From assembly GCA_016650295.1 (NCBI GenBank), contig JAENWA010000098.1, positions 85,178 to 149,177 on the forward strand: DNA of 64,000 nt, in the 5' to 3' direction. The notes beneath the pieces were generated by a model. That model did not search any database. It had not been told where the DNA came from and saw nothing but the letters and a program-made list of their open reading frames with translations. Positions 1 to 8,625 of the stretch are shown one piece after another (position 1 is the first letter of the stretch; each line of letters begins with the position of its first letter). The position numbers and the translations under genes were made by a program. Source of the DNA: Desulfuromonadales bacterium (GTDB lineage: Bacteria > Desulfobacterota > Desulfuromonadia > Geobacterales > Pseudopelobacteraceae).

Positions 1-1
1 C

Positions 2-946
2 CAGGCGGTGATGTACTGCGAAGTCCTGCTGATGATTGGAACGGACTTTCCATACCGGCAGTTCTTTCCCAAGAATGCCACCATCGTGCAGATTGACATC
101 CGCGGTGAACAGCTCGGCCGGCGCACAAAGGTCGATTACGGCTTTGTGGGCGATACGAAGACGACTCTTCGCGCCCTCCTGCCGAAGCTGGTTGACGACA
201 AGGACGATGCGCATTTGAAGGCATCGCTCGAACACTATCATACGGCCAGGAAAAGCCTCGATGAGCTCGCGACCGGGAATCAGCGCGAAAAGCACATCCA
301 CCCGCAGTACGTTGCCAGGGTGCTCGACGAGCTTGCAGCAAAGGATGCCATCTTCACGTGCGACGTGGGCACCCCGACGATCTGGGCGGCGCGTTACCTG
401 ACCATGAACGGCACACGACGGTTACTTGGCTCCTTCATTCACGGGTCCATGGCCGGCGCCCTTCCGCAGGCCATTGGAGCGCAGGTCAGCCATCCCGGTC
501 GTCAGGTCATTTCATTGTCAGGAGACGGCGGGCTCGCGATGCTCATGGGCGATCTTCTCTCGCTGCGGCAATTGCAGTCGCCGGTCAAGGTGATTGTCTT
601 CAAGAACAACGCCCTGGCATTCGTCGAACTGGAAATGAAGGCAGCCGGTATCCCGGAGTTCGCCACAGACCTGCATAACCCGGATTTTGCAAAGATGGCC
701 GAGGCCGCCGGTTTACTGGGGCTGACTGCTGAAACGCCGGATCAGGTTCGACCGATGATTATACAGGCACTCAAGCATGATGGACCGGCTCTGGTTGAAG
801 TCCTCGTCAGCAGGCAGGAACTCATGATGCCTCCGACGGTCAGCCTCGATCAGGTGGCCGGCTTCAGCCTCTTTATGCTCAAAGCGCTTCTCAGCGGGCA
901 CGGTGACGAAATCGTCGATCTGGCCGAGATCAATCTTTTCCGTTAG
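2..946 (+). CDS. poxB: Pyruvate dehydrogenase (quinone) / pyruvate oxidase, 3' part
   Basis: This is the C-terminal part of a thiamine-diphosphate enzyme of the PoxB family; the reading frame is open at the left edge, so the start lies outside. In this family the enzyme oxidatively decarboxylates pyruvate to acetate and CO2 and passes electrons to membrane quinone through FAD. The end of the central domain (LLMIGTDFPY) is followed by the TPP-binding C-terminal domain with GDGGLAMLMGDLLSL and the conserved Asn in VFKNNALAF. The last 25 residues (GFSLFMLKALLSGHGDEIVD) match the lipid-binding C-terminal segment typical of PoxB rather than acetolactate synthase. It ends with TAG at 944-946. The next DNA is the 8-bp repeat and mobile element at 982. 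Confidence 0.9.
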   Translation, partial: QAVMYCEVLLMIGTDFPYRQFFPKNATIVQIDIRGEQLGRRTKVDYGFVGDTKTTLRALLPKLVDDKDDAHLKASLEHYHTARKSLDELATGNQREKHIHPQYVARVLDELAAKDAIFTCDVGTPTIWAARYLTMNGTRRLLGSFIHGSMAGALPQAIGAQVSHPGRQVISLSGDGGLAMLMGDLLSLRQLQSPVKVIVFKNNALAFVELEMKAAGIPEFATDLHNPDFAKMAEAAGLLGLTAETPDQVRPMIIQALKHDGPALVEVLVSRQELMMPPTVSLDQVAGFSLFMLKALLSGHGDEIVDLAEINLFR

Positions 947-981
947 TGGTAAGAATCGACTCTATCCGGGTCAACAACTCA

Positions 982-989
982 AAAGGAGA
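982..989. repeat. Left 8-bp direct repeat (candidate target-site duplication)
   Basis: AAAGGAGA directly abuts the outer left end (990) of the first 153-bp element. The identical octamer occurs at 10487-10494, directly abutting the outer right end of the second copy. Neither element copy has a direct repeat on both of its own sides. This is what insertion of the whole 990-10486 segment as one unit would leave. AAAGGAGA is also a Shine-Dalgarno-like word, so chance identity is possible. Confidence 0.65.
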
Positions 990-1141
990 CCTGATTCGTT
1001 CTAATTCGCGGCTAAAAAATTGTCATCCCCGAATGTCTTTATCGGGGATCCAGATTTCAAGGAGTTAAAAGACTGGATTCCCGATTACTACCTCGGGAAT
1101 GACAGATAAGGAAATCAAGCCGCGAATTAAAACGAATCAGG
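990..1141. mobile_element. MITE-like element A, copy 1
   Basis: A 152-bp non-coding element has 24-bp terminal inverted repeats (CCTGATTCGTTCTAATTCGC... against its complement at the right end, one mismatch). Inside is a second inverted repeat (GTCATCCCCGA / TCGGGAATGAC). A near-identical copy in the same orientation lies at 10334-10486. It has no coding capacity, so it would need a transposase in trans. Apart from this element and the hairpin at 1203-1253, I see nothing in the gene-free stretch 947-1362. Confidence 0.85.
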
Positions 1142-1202
1142 AAATTTCATGTGAACCGGCATGCAATAATGACCTACTTCTTAACCAAATCGGCGGCCAA
1201 AG

Positions 1203-1253
1203 TGACCCACCTTCCATCCTTAATATACCAATATTAAGATAAGGGGTGGGTCA
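1203..1253. other. Long imperfect hairpin with TGACCCACC/GGTGGGTCA arms
   Basis: The outer arms TGACCCACC (1203-1211) and GGTGGGTCA (1245-1253) enclose inner arms CTTAATAT and ATATTAAG. The outer sequence resembles ends of IS21-type elements, where GTGGGTCA recurs, so this could be an IS scar. No T-tract follows, so it is not a clear terminator. Confidence 0.4.
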
Positions 1254-1362
1254 AACTGGACGCCGATGCGGTGTCATACCTCGAAACCGATCTACTCCGT
1301 TGGTGTTGTTCCGACTAGTTAAGAGTATATAGCTGTTCCAACCCTCGCTTGAATCACTCGTC

Positions 1363-4300
1363 TTACTTCACAATAATATTCTTGACCCTAAGACTGCCTG
1401 ATCTGACCGTGACAGGTCCGTTGAGGGTGGAGGAGTGCCCGCTATTGTCACTGTAGTTATTGTTGAAGCCACCTATGAGTGTTAGATCAACATTCCGATC
1501 AAATGCAAAGGCTGTGAAATCTTGCTGCTGAAGAAGAAGTGTTGTTTTTGATCCCAAAGCAATATCCAGATAGGCAGAAATGAGAGTGGTGTAGTCTTTC
1601 TGGTTACCGAGACTGTGGATCACGTTGGGAGTGATAAAGGTAGCGGTCACGTTCTTATTGGCATCCATGGTGATGTTGCAGGTTTGGCTGATACCGCTAC
1701 ACGCGCCGCCCCATGTTGGAAAGGGTGAAGTTGCCGAGAGGACAACTGAGGTATTATAGACAAATGAAGTGCTGCAGCCGTTACCGGTACCGATGCATGA
1801 GATGGCGCCAACATTTTGCGGAATACTTGTAATCGTCCCCTGGCCGATAACAGTGACGGTTAGGGTCTGTGGACCTGCGTCAATATTTATGTTGTGGGTT
1901 ACTTGGTTGGCAGCGTTGAAGTTGCTGTCGCCGGACTGGTTTGCAGCTATGGTGCACGTGCCGGGGGTCTTTCCCGTAACAGTAGTGTCGATGACGGTGC
2001 AGACGCTGGGAGTTGTTGATGTAAATGTTACCGTAAGACCGGAGGTTGCCGTGGCGGATGCGATAGTGGTGCCGCCAACCGTCAGTGATGCCGGATTGAA
2101 GCTGATACTGGCAATACTCTGGTTGGCCTTGCCGGCTATGGTCAGGGTACCGGCATCGTAGCTGATGGTGTAGTTGGCTGCGCTGCCGCTGCCAAATACG
2201 GCCGTGCTTGGTGTGATGGTGTGGGTTGTGCCGACATTGGCGGTCGCGGTTGCAGTAGCCGCGTAGGTGTAGGTCAGACCGGAGATCGTGTTGCCATTCA
2301 CTAGGGCCGGAGCGGTAAAGCCGGGATTGGTCGGATTGGCCGCGCCGTAAGCCCGGCTGGCGTTACTGGCAGTTATGGTAAGTGCCTTGGGTGAAACCAC
2401 TATCGTCTTCGTAACATCAGTAGCGGCTGCGTAGTTACCGTTACCTCCCTGGGTCGCCTTGACGGAAATAGTGCCTGCGCCGGTGATGGTCAGTGTGCTG
2501 CCGTTCAGTGTTGCCGGGCCGCTAACAACGGCAAAGCTGACCGGAAGGCCGGATGTGGCACTTGCGCTCAGTGTTATGGCAGCATCGCCGTAGGTGGCTG
2601 TAGCCGGCGGGGTGAAACCAGTAATAGCCTGGGTGTTGGCGCTGAAGCTGCCGGTAACGATCTGGTTGGAGGTGACGCCGCTGATGGTATAGCTGTTGTT
2701 GCTTACCAGCGGGAACTTGTCAACGCCGTCCACGCTGAAGGTGGCCAGATGGTAGCCGGTGGCCGGGGTGATGGTGCAGACACTGCCGGTGTTGTAGTTG
2801 ACCGGGCTGGTACAGCTGATGGTGCCGTTAGTGATGGTGCCGGTGACGCTGACGGTGAAGGTGTTGATGGCGAAGGTGGCGCTCACTGTGTGGGTGGCGG
2901 TGACGTTGGTGAAGCTGGTGCTGAAGGTTTTCGGATCGCTGATGGTCTGCGATGTTCCGTCCACAGTGACCGTAGCAATGTGGTAACCGGTTGCAGGGGT
3001 AACCGCTATTGCTGCCGAGTTGGCGCCGTAGTTTATCGTCTGGCTGGCGCTGATAGTGCCGTTGGTCCCGGCACTGGTGGTGATGGCATAGGTATTGATG
3101 GCAAAGCTGCCGGTGACGCTCTGGTTGGCGATGACGTTGGTGATGGTGTGGATGCCCCCGGAAACCAGGGCGAACTTGTCGGCGCCGCCGACGCTGAAGG
3201 TGGCCAGATGATAGCCGGTGGCCGGGGTGATGGTGCAGACACTGCCGGTGTTGTAGTTGACCGGGCTGGTGCAACTGATGGTGCCGTTGGTGATGGTGCC
3301 GGTGACGCTGACGGTGAAGGTGTCGATGGCAAAGGTGGCGCTCACCGTGTGGGTGGCGGTGACGTTAGTGAAGCTGGTGCTGAAGGTTTTCGGATCAGCG
3401 ATGGTCTGCGATGCTCCGTCCACGGTGACGGTGGCAATGTGGTAGCCGGTTGCAGGGGTAACCACAACTGCTGTCGAGTTGGCGCCGTAGTTCACGGTCT
3501 GGCTGGCGCTGATGGTGCCGTTGGTCCCGGCACTGGTGGTGATGGCAAAGGTGTTGATGGCAAAGCTGCCGGTGACGCTCTGGTTGGCGATGACGTTGGC
3601 GATGGTGTAGCTGCTGCCGGAAACCTGGGCAAACATGTCAATGCCATCCACGCTGAACGTCGCCAGATGGTAACCGATGTTCGGTGTGATGGTACAGATG
3701 CTGTTAGTGTTGAAATTGACCGGACTGACGCAACTGATAGTGCCATTGGTGACGGTGCCGGTTACGCTGACGGTATACGTATAGTATTTCTCCTTCAGGT
3801 AGTTCTCAATCAGGCTGCGTTCCGTGTCGTCGAGCACTCTGTTGTACACGATGACCTCGGCAATTTTCCCGTCGGAATACTCACCATAACTAACACTGCC
3901 GCCAAGGTTGAGGGTGCCGGGAGCGGTAATGCCGTTGCTGTTTTCGGCCAGCTTCGTTCCATCCCGGTAGAAACTTGAGGTACTGCCGTCGCCTGTAGCG
4001 GTGTAAATAATTGGATCACCCGTATTGGTGGCATTTGGTTGGGATACCCATCCATTTGGATAAAATACATCTTGATAAGAATACATGTACCCTAATACCC
4101 AGTTGACACTTGCCGAGCTGATTAAGCGCCCGAGCATGCTGCCGTCCTGTTTTGATACGGTCAGGATAGTGTAGGGATTGCTGATGGCAAGCGGCGCCAC
4201 GCTATAGCTGTGGCTGCCATCAAACTTCATTACCGCCCGCCCGTTCATTCCGTTTGCCACCACGATGGCTCCGCTCCCGGTAGCGGCATTGCCGTTGCCG

Positions 4301-7300
4301 GATGCATCACCCCAGGAAGATACGGTTCCGACGCCGGAAGAAACGCATTTGTCGGCCCGCAGCCAGAGTTGCAGCCCGGCGGCGGGGATCTCGGTAACCG
4401 GCCCCAGAAAGCTGTAGATTTCGGTCCTGATCGCTTCCTGGTTGCCGGCGTTGTCACGGGAGTAAAACTTGAGAATTGTATCGCCGGATATGCTGATTGG
4501 TACGGAGTAGCTGATGCGTGTCCCGCTGGTGGCAGGATCGGAGCCGTCGGTCGTGTAGTAAATGGTGGCCGGTTCACTGCTGGCCAGGGTGGCGGTCTGG
4601 GGTGAACTATAGCATCCGCCCGGAGTGGTTAAGGTCGTTAGCGGGACAACGGTATAACTCTCGGTGTTTACCGCCTCAACATTGCCGCTCAGATCTCGGG
4701 CGTAGTACTTGATGGTTGTGGCGGTGGCGATGCCCAGCGGAGAGCTGTAGGTCTGCACCGTGCCGCTGGTGGTCGGATCTGAGCCATCGGTGGTGTAGTA
4801 GATGGTGGCAGGCTCGCTGGCGGTAAGGGTAACGGTCTGGGCGGCGTGATAATTCCCGCCGGCGGGCGCAGCATTGCTGATCGGCGCCGTGGTGTCGATG
4901 TAGGTGGCCGTCGCTGTATGAGGGACATCCATAGTGAGGTAGCAATACCATCCCTGACCGGCGCAGTCTCCCGTCCAGCCGGAGAAGGACGTGCCGGTGG
5001 CCGGGTTGGGGTCAAGCCTTACCGGGGTGAAGGGAACTACTGCAGCGTTGCATGTGCCAGTGGTACAGGTGATGACATCCGGGTAACTGGTCACGCTGCC
5101 ATGGCCGTTGCCGCTGATGGTGATCCCGAGGTTGCTCAGGCTGTTCCGGCCGTCCAGGTTGAATGTGAATGGGAGCGCTCCGCCGCTGGTATTTTCCACC
5201 ACCAGATAGTAGGCATAGCCCGGTTGCCAGGGATAACCGCTCAGGCTCTGGTTGAGGGAGGAATCTGCATAGCCACTGGAATTCCAATGTGCTGACGAGT
5301 CCTTCGGCGGAACCGTCCCCTGCGCCAGATAAAGCATTATGCCAGCGTCATGGGTTGACGTATGGTGCCAGAGCAGGGCATCGGCCGGGACGTCGATGCG
5401 GTACAGCCTCTGTTCGCCGGCGGCCAGGGTGGTGGAGAGCGTGCCGTTGGCAAAGGGGATGATCCCGTCGAGCTTCAGCCGTTCCGCTCCAACGCCGGAC
5501 GAAAGGTCGAAGGTGGCATCGGTCTTGGCATAAACGCCGATATAGTAGGTAGCGCCGGGGCGCAGCGGCGGGGTCGGGATGGTCGTAGTGCCGGGTGTTT
5601 CGATGGTGATATAGGGATTCGGATTCAGGTAACTATTGTCACCAGCCCAGTTCATAAAACCGGGCAGAGACGTCTGGTTACCATCAGCACCCATGCCCGG
5701 CGGGATGGTGTCGCGGATGATGATACCGACATCACCCACCTGCTGTGTCATGGTCAGGTTCCAGGCGGTGGGGGTGCTGCTGGCCAGGGTGGTGGATGAC
5801 TGCGGAATCGTCACTCGATAATAGCGCATGTCACCGGCAGCCAGTGTCTGGCCGGTCTTGCTGCCGGCGGATAGGTCAAGATCCTGGAAATAGCCGCTAC
5901 TGTCCAGCGGGCCGTTGGTGTCACGCACATTGCCCGCTGCCACCTTGAGGCGGTAGCGGATGTTGGAATTGACCGCCTTGATGCCGAGCCACCAGTCGCC
6001 CGGCGCCAGCTGTAGCTCGCTACGGCGGTCCAGCGGCACCCAGTTGCCATACATGGTGCCGGTCAGAGTCTGGATACGGTCGTAGGCAAGGGGGGGTGAA
6101 TCATAATAGTTGTAATTTGGGTCGGTGGCGTCACTGCGGTGATAGGGCGATGGTACTCCCCCCTTGCGAATATACAGTTCCGGCTTGCCGCTCAAGGCCT
6201 CCACCACGGTCTTGAGGATGCCGCCATTGGCGTCGGGGATGGTAATGCGGAAGAAATGCCAGTCGTCCTGGCCGAGGTCGGTCCCCTGGTCGCCGGTGGA
6301 TGGGTTGATGATCGGGTTACCTAGATGGTCAATTCCGGAATCGCCAATATAGGGAGGAGTCAATCCCGCAGGATATTGGAAAGCTGCACCGGAAGAATCC
6401 AGGTTGTTCCTGTCCGGCATCGTCCAGCTACGGCGGTTCCTGGCCGGATCAGCCGAAATGATCTCGCTGGTGATGGTGTAATCGGTGATGCCGATCCCCT
6501 GTACCGCGATATACCAGATGCCCGGTTCCAGATATGGCGAGGTCAGCACGGCGAACGGCGATGTCACTTCTAGTGTCGGCTGACCAGGGGCTTTGGGAAT
6601 ACCGATCTTGCTGACATACAGTTTGACGGCGCCATTGGTGGCTGCTGTCCCGATCTTCCATCCGGCCAATGGGTAGCCATTGACCGTAGCCGGAATGGTT
6701 ACCTGATAATATTGAATCTGCTCATCAACAAGCGAACTGCTTGCAGAACCGTTATCGAGTACGAGTGGCTCAGGTGTCTGGACGATCACTTCCAGATCAT
6801 AGGTGGCATCCGGGTAGGTGGTGATGTAGTTGGTTGGATTGACGAGCGAGGTGCCGGCCACTGCCAGCGTATAATCGCCTGCCACGGGCTGGGGAACGGT
6901 AATCAGGGTATCGTTGGACCACGGGGGGCTATACCCTCCTTCATGTGCGGTGTAGTACCCATATGGATTGTATAGGTTGAGAGAAGGGATCATCCCGCTT
7001 CCTGCCGCATCCTGATGTAAGGCCATCGTCGGGTTGCCGACCCGGTTCTTGAGTCTGATTTCCATGCTGGTCAGGCCGGCCGGCACCTGGAAGCGATAGA
7101 CTTTCTGCTGCCCGTACTGCAATGCTTCACTGCTCCAGACAACCGGGGTTCCCACTGCCGCCGGTGTTGAGGTTTTGTCCGCCACCGGCATCTCACCGTG
7201 GCTGGTCAGGGTGTAACTGACCCCGCCGCTGCCGATGGTGGCGCCGTCAGGCGGGTTCTGTCCCTCACTGAATACTGCAATGTAGTAGGTGCCGGCCGTG

Positions 7301-8625
7301 ATGGAGGTTTGAGGGCTTTTGGCATATTTGTAGAAAAATTCACGGCCAGACTTCTGGCGACGGACGCCGTTATAATAATAGGTCGAGTCTGAGGCATTGT
7401 TGTCGTTGCCAGCTATCATGTTGGGAAGCACACCCTGGCGGATCGCCATCTGGGCCTCGCCCACGGTTGTTTCCAGATTCGTCGACCAGCTTTTTGCTCC
7501 GGCCGGAACGGTCACGCGGTAATACGTTGCCTCACGTGGCGCCAGCTCTGTACTACTCTTGATGCTGCCGGTACCGGAAAAGGCCATATCCTGCACCTGG
7601 ATCGGCCAGGGGATACCGCCGGCGTCAGTTCCGATGCCGATGCCGCGACTTTCCAGGGTGTACGAGAGCGGCGTGGTATCGATGCCGTCTCCCGAAACGC
7701 CGACATAGTAGGTGCCGGCTTCCAACGGGCTGCCCAGGCCGGCGATCAGGTAGGAATTCCTATCGCCGGCAGGGCGACCAGTGGGACCTCCAAAGCCGCT
7801 ACCTTCGTTATATTGCTGGTCTCCAATACCAGGAGCCCATTGCCAGCCTGTCTGCCAATTGTTCAGACGTTCCGGATAACCATTCCACCAGCCGGTATGG
7901 ATGCTGAAATCAACCGGTAACTGATCGCGACGAACTACCATGCGCGGATTGCCGACCGTCGCCTTCAAACGCAGGTCCCAGCCGAGGAAGTCCGGCTCAT
8001 AGGTGGCGTTATTGGGATCGGTTGAGGATGGCACTGTGAACTTGAACCACTGCAAGGTAGCGGCAATCTGACCGGTGACGGCGGTGCTGCTCTCATTGAC
8101 CTGCTTCAATGGCGCAGGTATCTCTCTCGTGGTCAACTGGAACGCACCCATGGCCTGATTGGGGGTGTTAATGCCGATGTACCAGATGTCGGCCTGGTGG
8201 CCGGGATGCTGGAGGAAACCGTAATTGCTGGTTGCATCCATGTGGTAAGACTCGCTGAGACCGGCGTTATAGGCGCTGTTGCCGTTGCGGTAGTTCCAGC
8301 GAGCCGGGACGGCGTTGCGTCGCAGAGCAATTTCCCTCCCTGCTTGATGGGCTGCATCGAGATCGAGCTGCCACCCCAGGAAACCGAGCTGGGAGTTGAT
8401 GTCGCTCACCTGGTAGTAGCGCCAGCCGGAACGGGTTGTGTCGTCATTGGTGATCGGTACCGTGTTGTAGGGGTAGGCATAACCAGCCGGTACCGGGTTG
8501 GGGTCGCTGGTGTTGATGAACGGTTTCCCGGTGACAACGGGTATATTGTTGGTCAGGGTATAGGAGAAGCTGCCGCTGCCGTAAACCGTGATGTACCAGG
8601 CGCCGTCAGTGAGTGTGGGAGGCAC
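1363..8625 (-). CDS. Giant secreted repeat protein, downstream part (after in-frame stop)
   Basis: This 2420-codon frame continues the upstream frame 8626-10212 without a shift; only one TAA separates them, and the GTG that follows has no ribosome-binding site. The first ~1130 residues are tandem beta-sandwich units resembling bacterial pre-peptidase C-terminal (PPC) domains (recurring YYRVTVPAG...AGTYYIGV). Next comes a cysteine-bearing bacterial repeat (about 5120-4890) and two chitobiase C-terminal-like repeats with IYYTTDGSDP (about 4880-4400). A LamG/concanavalin-like domain (about 4395-3790), InlB-B-like repeats coded by 459-bp DNA repeats, MBG-like domains and a unique C-terminal region complete it. 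It looks like an extracellular adhesin or structural protein. No sorting motif is obvious. Lack of a start signal makes this half silent unless the TAA is read through. Confidence 0.75.
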   Translation of the reverse strand: MPPTLTDGAWYITVYGSGSFSYTLTNNIPVVTGKPFINTSDPNPVPAGYAYPYNTVPITNDDTTRSGWRYYQVSDINSQLGFLGWQLDLDAAHQAGREIALRRNAVPARWNYRNGNSAYNAGLSESYHMDATSNYGFLQHPGHQADIWYIGINTPNQAMGAFQLTTREIPAPLKQVNESSTAVTGQIAATLQWFKFTVPSSTDPNNATYEPDFLGWDLRLKATVGNPRMVVRRDQLPVDFSIHTGWWNGYPERLNNWQTGWQWAPGIGDQQYNEGSGFGGPTGRPAGDRNSYLIAGLGSPLEAGTYYVGVSGDGIDTTPLSYTLESRGIGIGTDAGGIPWPIQVQDMAFSGTGSIKSSTELAPREATYYRVTVPAGAKSWSTNLETTVGEAQMAIRQGVLPNMIAGNDNNASDSTYYYNGVRRQKSGREFFYKYAKSPQTSITAGTYYIAVFSEGQNPPDGATIGSGGVSYTLTSHGEMPVADKTSTPAAVGTPVVWSSEALQYGQQKVYRFQVPAGLTSMEIRLKNRVGNPTMALHQDAAGSGMIPSLNLYNPYGYYTAHEGGYSPPWSNDTLITVPQPVAGDYTLAVAGTSLVNPTNYITTYPDATYDLEVIVQTPEPLVLDNGSASSSLVDEQIQYYQVTIPATVNGYPLAGWKIGTAATNGAVKLYVSKIGIPKAPGQPTLEVTSPFAVLTSPYLEPGIWYIAVQGIGITDYTITSEIISADPARNRRSWTMPDRNNLDSSGAAFQYPAGLTPPYIGDSGIDHLGNPIINPSTGDQGTDLGQDDWHFFRITIPDANGGILKTVVEALSGKPELYIRKGGVPSPYHRSDATDPNYNYYDSPPLAYDRIQTLTGTMYGNWVPLDRRSELQLAPGDWWLGIKAVNSNIRYRLKVAAGNVRDTNGPLDSSGYFQDLDLSAGSKTGQTLAAGDMRYYRVTIPQSSTTLASSTPTAWNLTMTQQVGDVGIIIRDTIPPGMGADGNQTSLPGFMNWAGDNSYLNPNPYITIETPGTTTIPTPPLRPGATYYIGVYAKTDATFDLSSGVGAERLKLDGIIPFANGTLSTTLAAGEQRLYRIDVPADALLWHHTSTHDAGIMLYLAQGTVPPKDSSAHWNSSGYADSSLNQSLSGYPWQPGYAYYLVVENTSGGALPFTFNLDGRNSLSNLGITISGNGHGSVTSYPDVITCTTGTCNAAVVPFTPVRLDPNPATGTSFSGWTGDCAGQGWYCYLTMDVPHTATATYIDTTAPISNAAPAGGNYHAAQTVTLTASEPATIYYTTDGSDPTTSGTVQTYSSPLGIATATTIKYYARDLSGNVEAVNTESYTVVPLTTLTTPGGCYSSPQTATLASSEPATIYYTTDGSDPATSGTRISYSVPISISGDTILKFYSRDNAGNQEAIRTEIYSFLGPVTEIPAAGLQLWLRADKCVSSGVGTVSSWGDASGNGNAATGSGAIVVANGMNGRAVMKFDGSHSYSVAPLAISNPYTILTVSKQDGSMLGRLISSASVNWVLGYMYSYQDVFYPNGWVSQPNATNTGDPIIYTATGDGSTSSFYRDGTKLAENSNGITAPGTLNLGGSVSYGEYSDGKIAEVIVYNRVLDDTERSLIENYLKEKYYTYTVSVTGTVTNGTISCVSPVNFNTNSICTITPNIGYHLATFSVDGIDMFAQVSGSSYTIANVIANQSVTGSFAINTFAITTSAGTNGTISASQTVNYGANSTAVVVTPATGYHIATVTVDGASQTIADPKTFSTSFTNVTATHTVSATFAIDTFTVSVTGTITNGTISCTSPVNYNTGSVCTITPATGYHLATFSVGGADKFALVSGGIHTITNVIANQSVTGSFAINTYAITTSAGTNGTISASQTINYGANSAAIAVTPATGYHIATVTVDGTSQTISDPKTFSTSFTNVTATHTVSATFAINTFTVSVTGTITNGTISCTSPVNYNTGSVCTITPATGYHLATFSVDGVDKFPLVSNNSYTISGVTSNQIVTGSFSANTQAITGFTPPATATYGDAAITLSASATSGLPVSFAVVSGPATLNGSTLTITGAGTISVKATQGGNGNYAAATDVTKTIVVSPKALTITASNASRAYGAANPTNPGFTAPALVNGNTISGLTYTYAATATATANVGTTHTITPSTAVFGSGSAANYTISYDAGTLTIAGKANQSIASISFNPASLTVGGTTIASATATSGLTVTFTSTTPSVCTVIDTTVTGKTPGTCTIAANQSGDSNFNAANQVTHNINIDAGPQTLTVTVIGQGTITSIPQNVGAISCIGTGNGCSTSFVYNTSVVLSATSPFPTWGGACSGISQTCNITMDANKNVTATFITPNVIHSLGNQKDYTTLISAYLDIALGSKTTLLLQQQDFTAFAFDRNVDLTLIGGFNNNYSDNSGHSSTLNGPVTVRSGSLRVKNIIVK
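2745..3785. repeat. 459-bp tandem repeats inside the giant gene
   Basis: Units of 153 codons repeat at 459-bp spacing: for example the segments beginning near 2749, 3208 and 3667 align. The first two are nearly identical and the third is diverged. They encode paired InlB-B-like domains (TNGTISC...GYHLATFSVDG and TNGTISASQ...GYHIATVTVDG). Near-identity between neighbouring units suggests recent duplication or gene conversion and makes copy-number change likely. Confidence 0.85.

Noticed and set aside
990..1141. Possible CRISPR-like or riboswitch structure
   Set aside because: There is only one unit here and one 9 kb away, with terminal inverted repeats; this is a MITE layout, not an array or aptamer.
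2749..3978. 409-codon plus-strand open frame rich in Gly, Asp and Val
   Set aside because: It is antisense to the 459-bp repeats of the giant gene; codon bias of those repeats keeps the opposite frame open. No ribosome-binding site or known domain.
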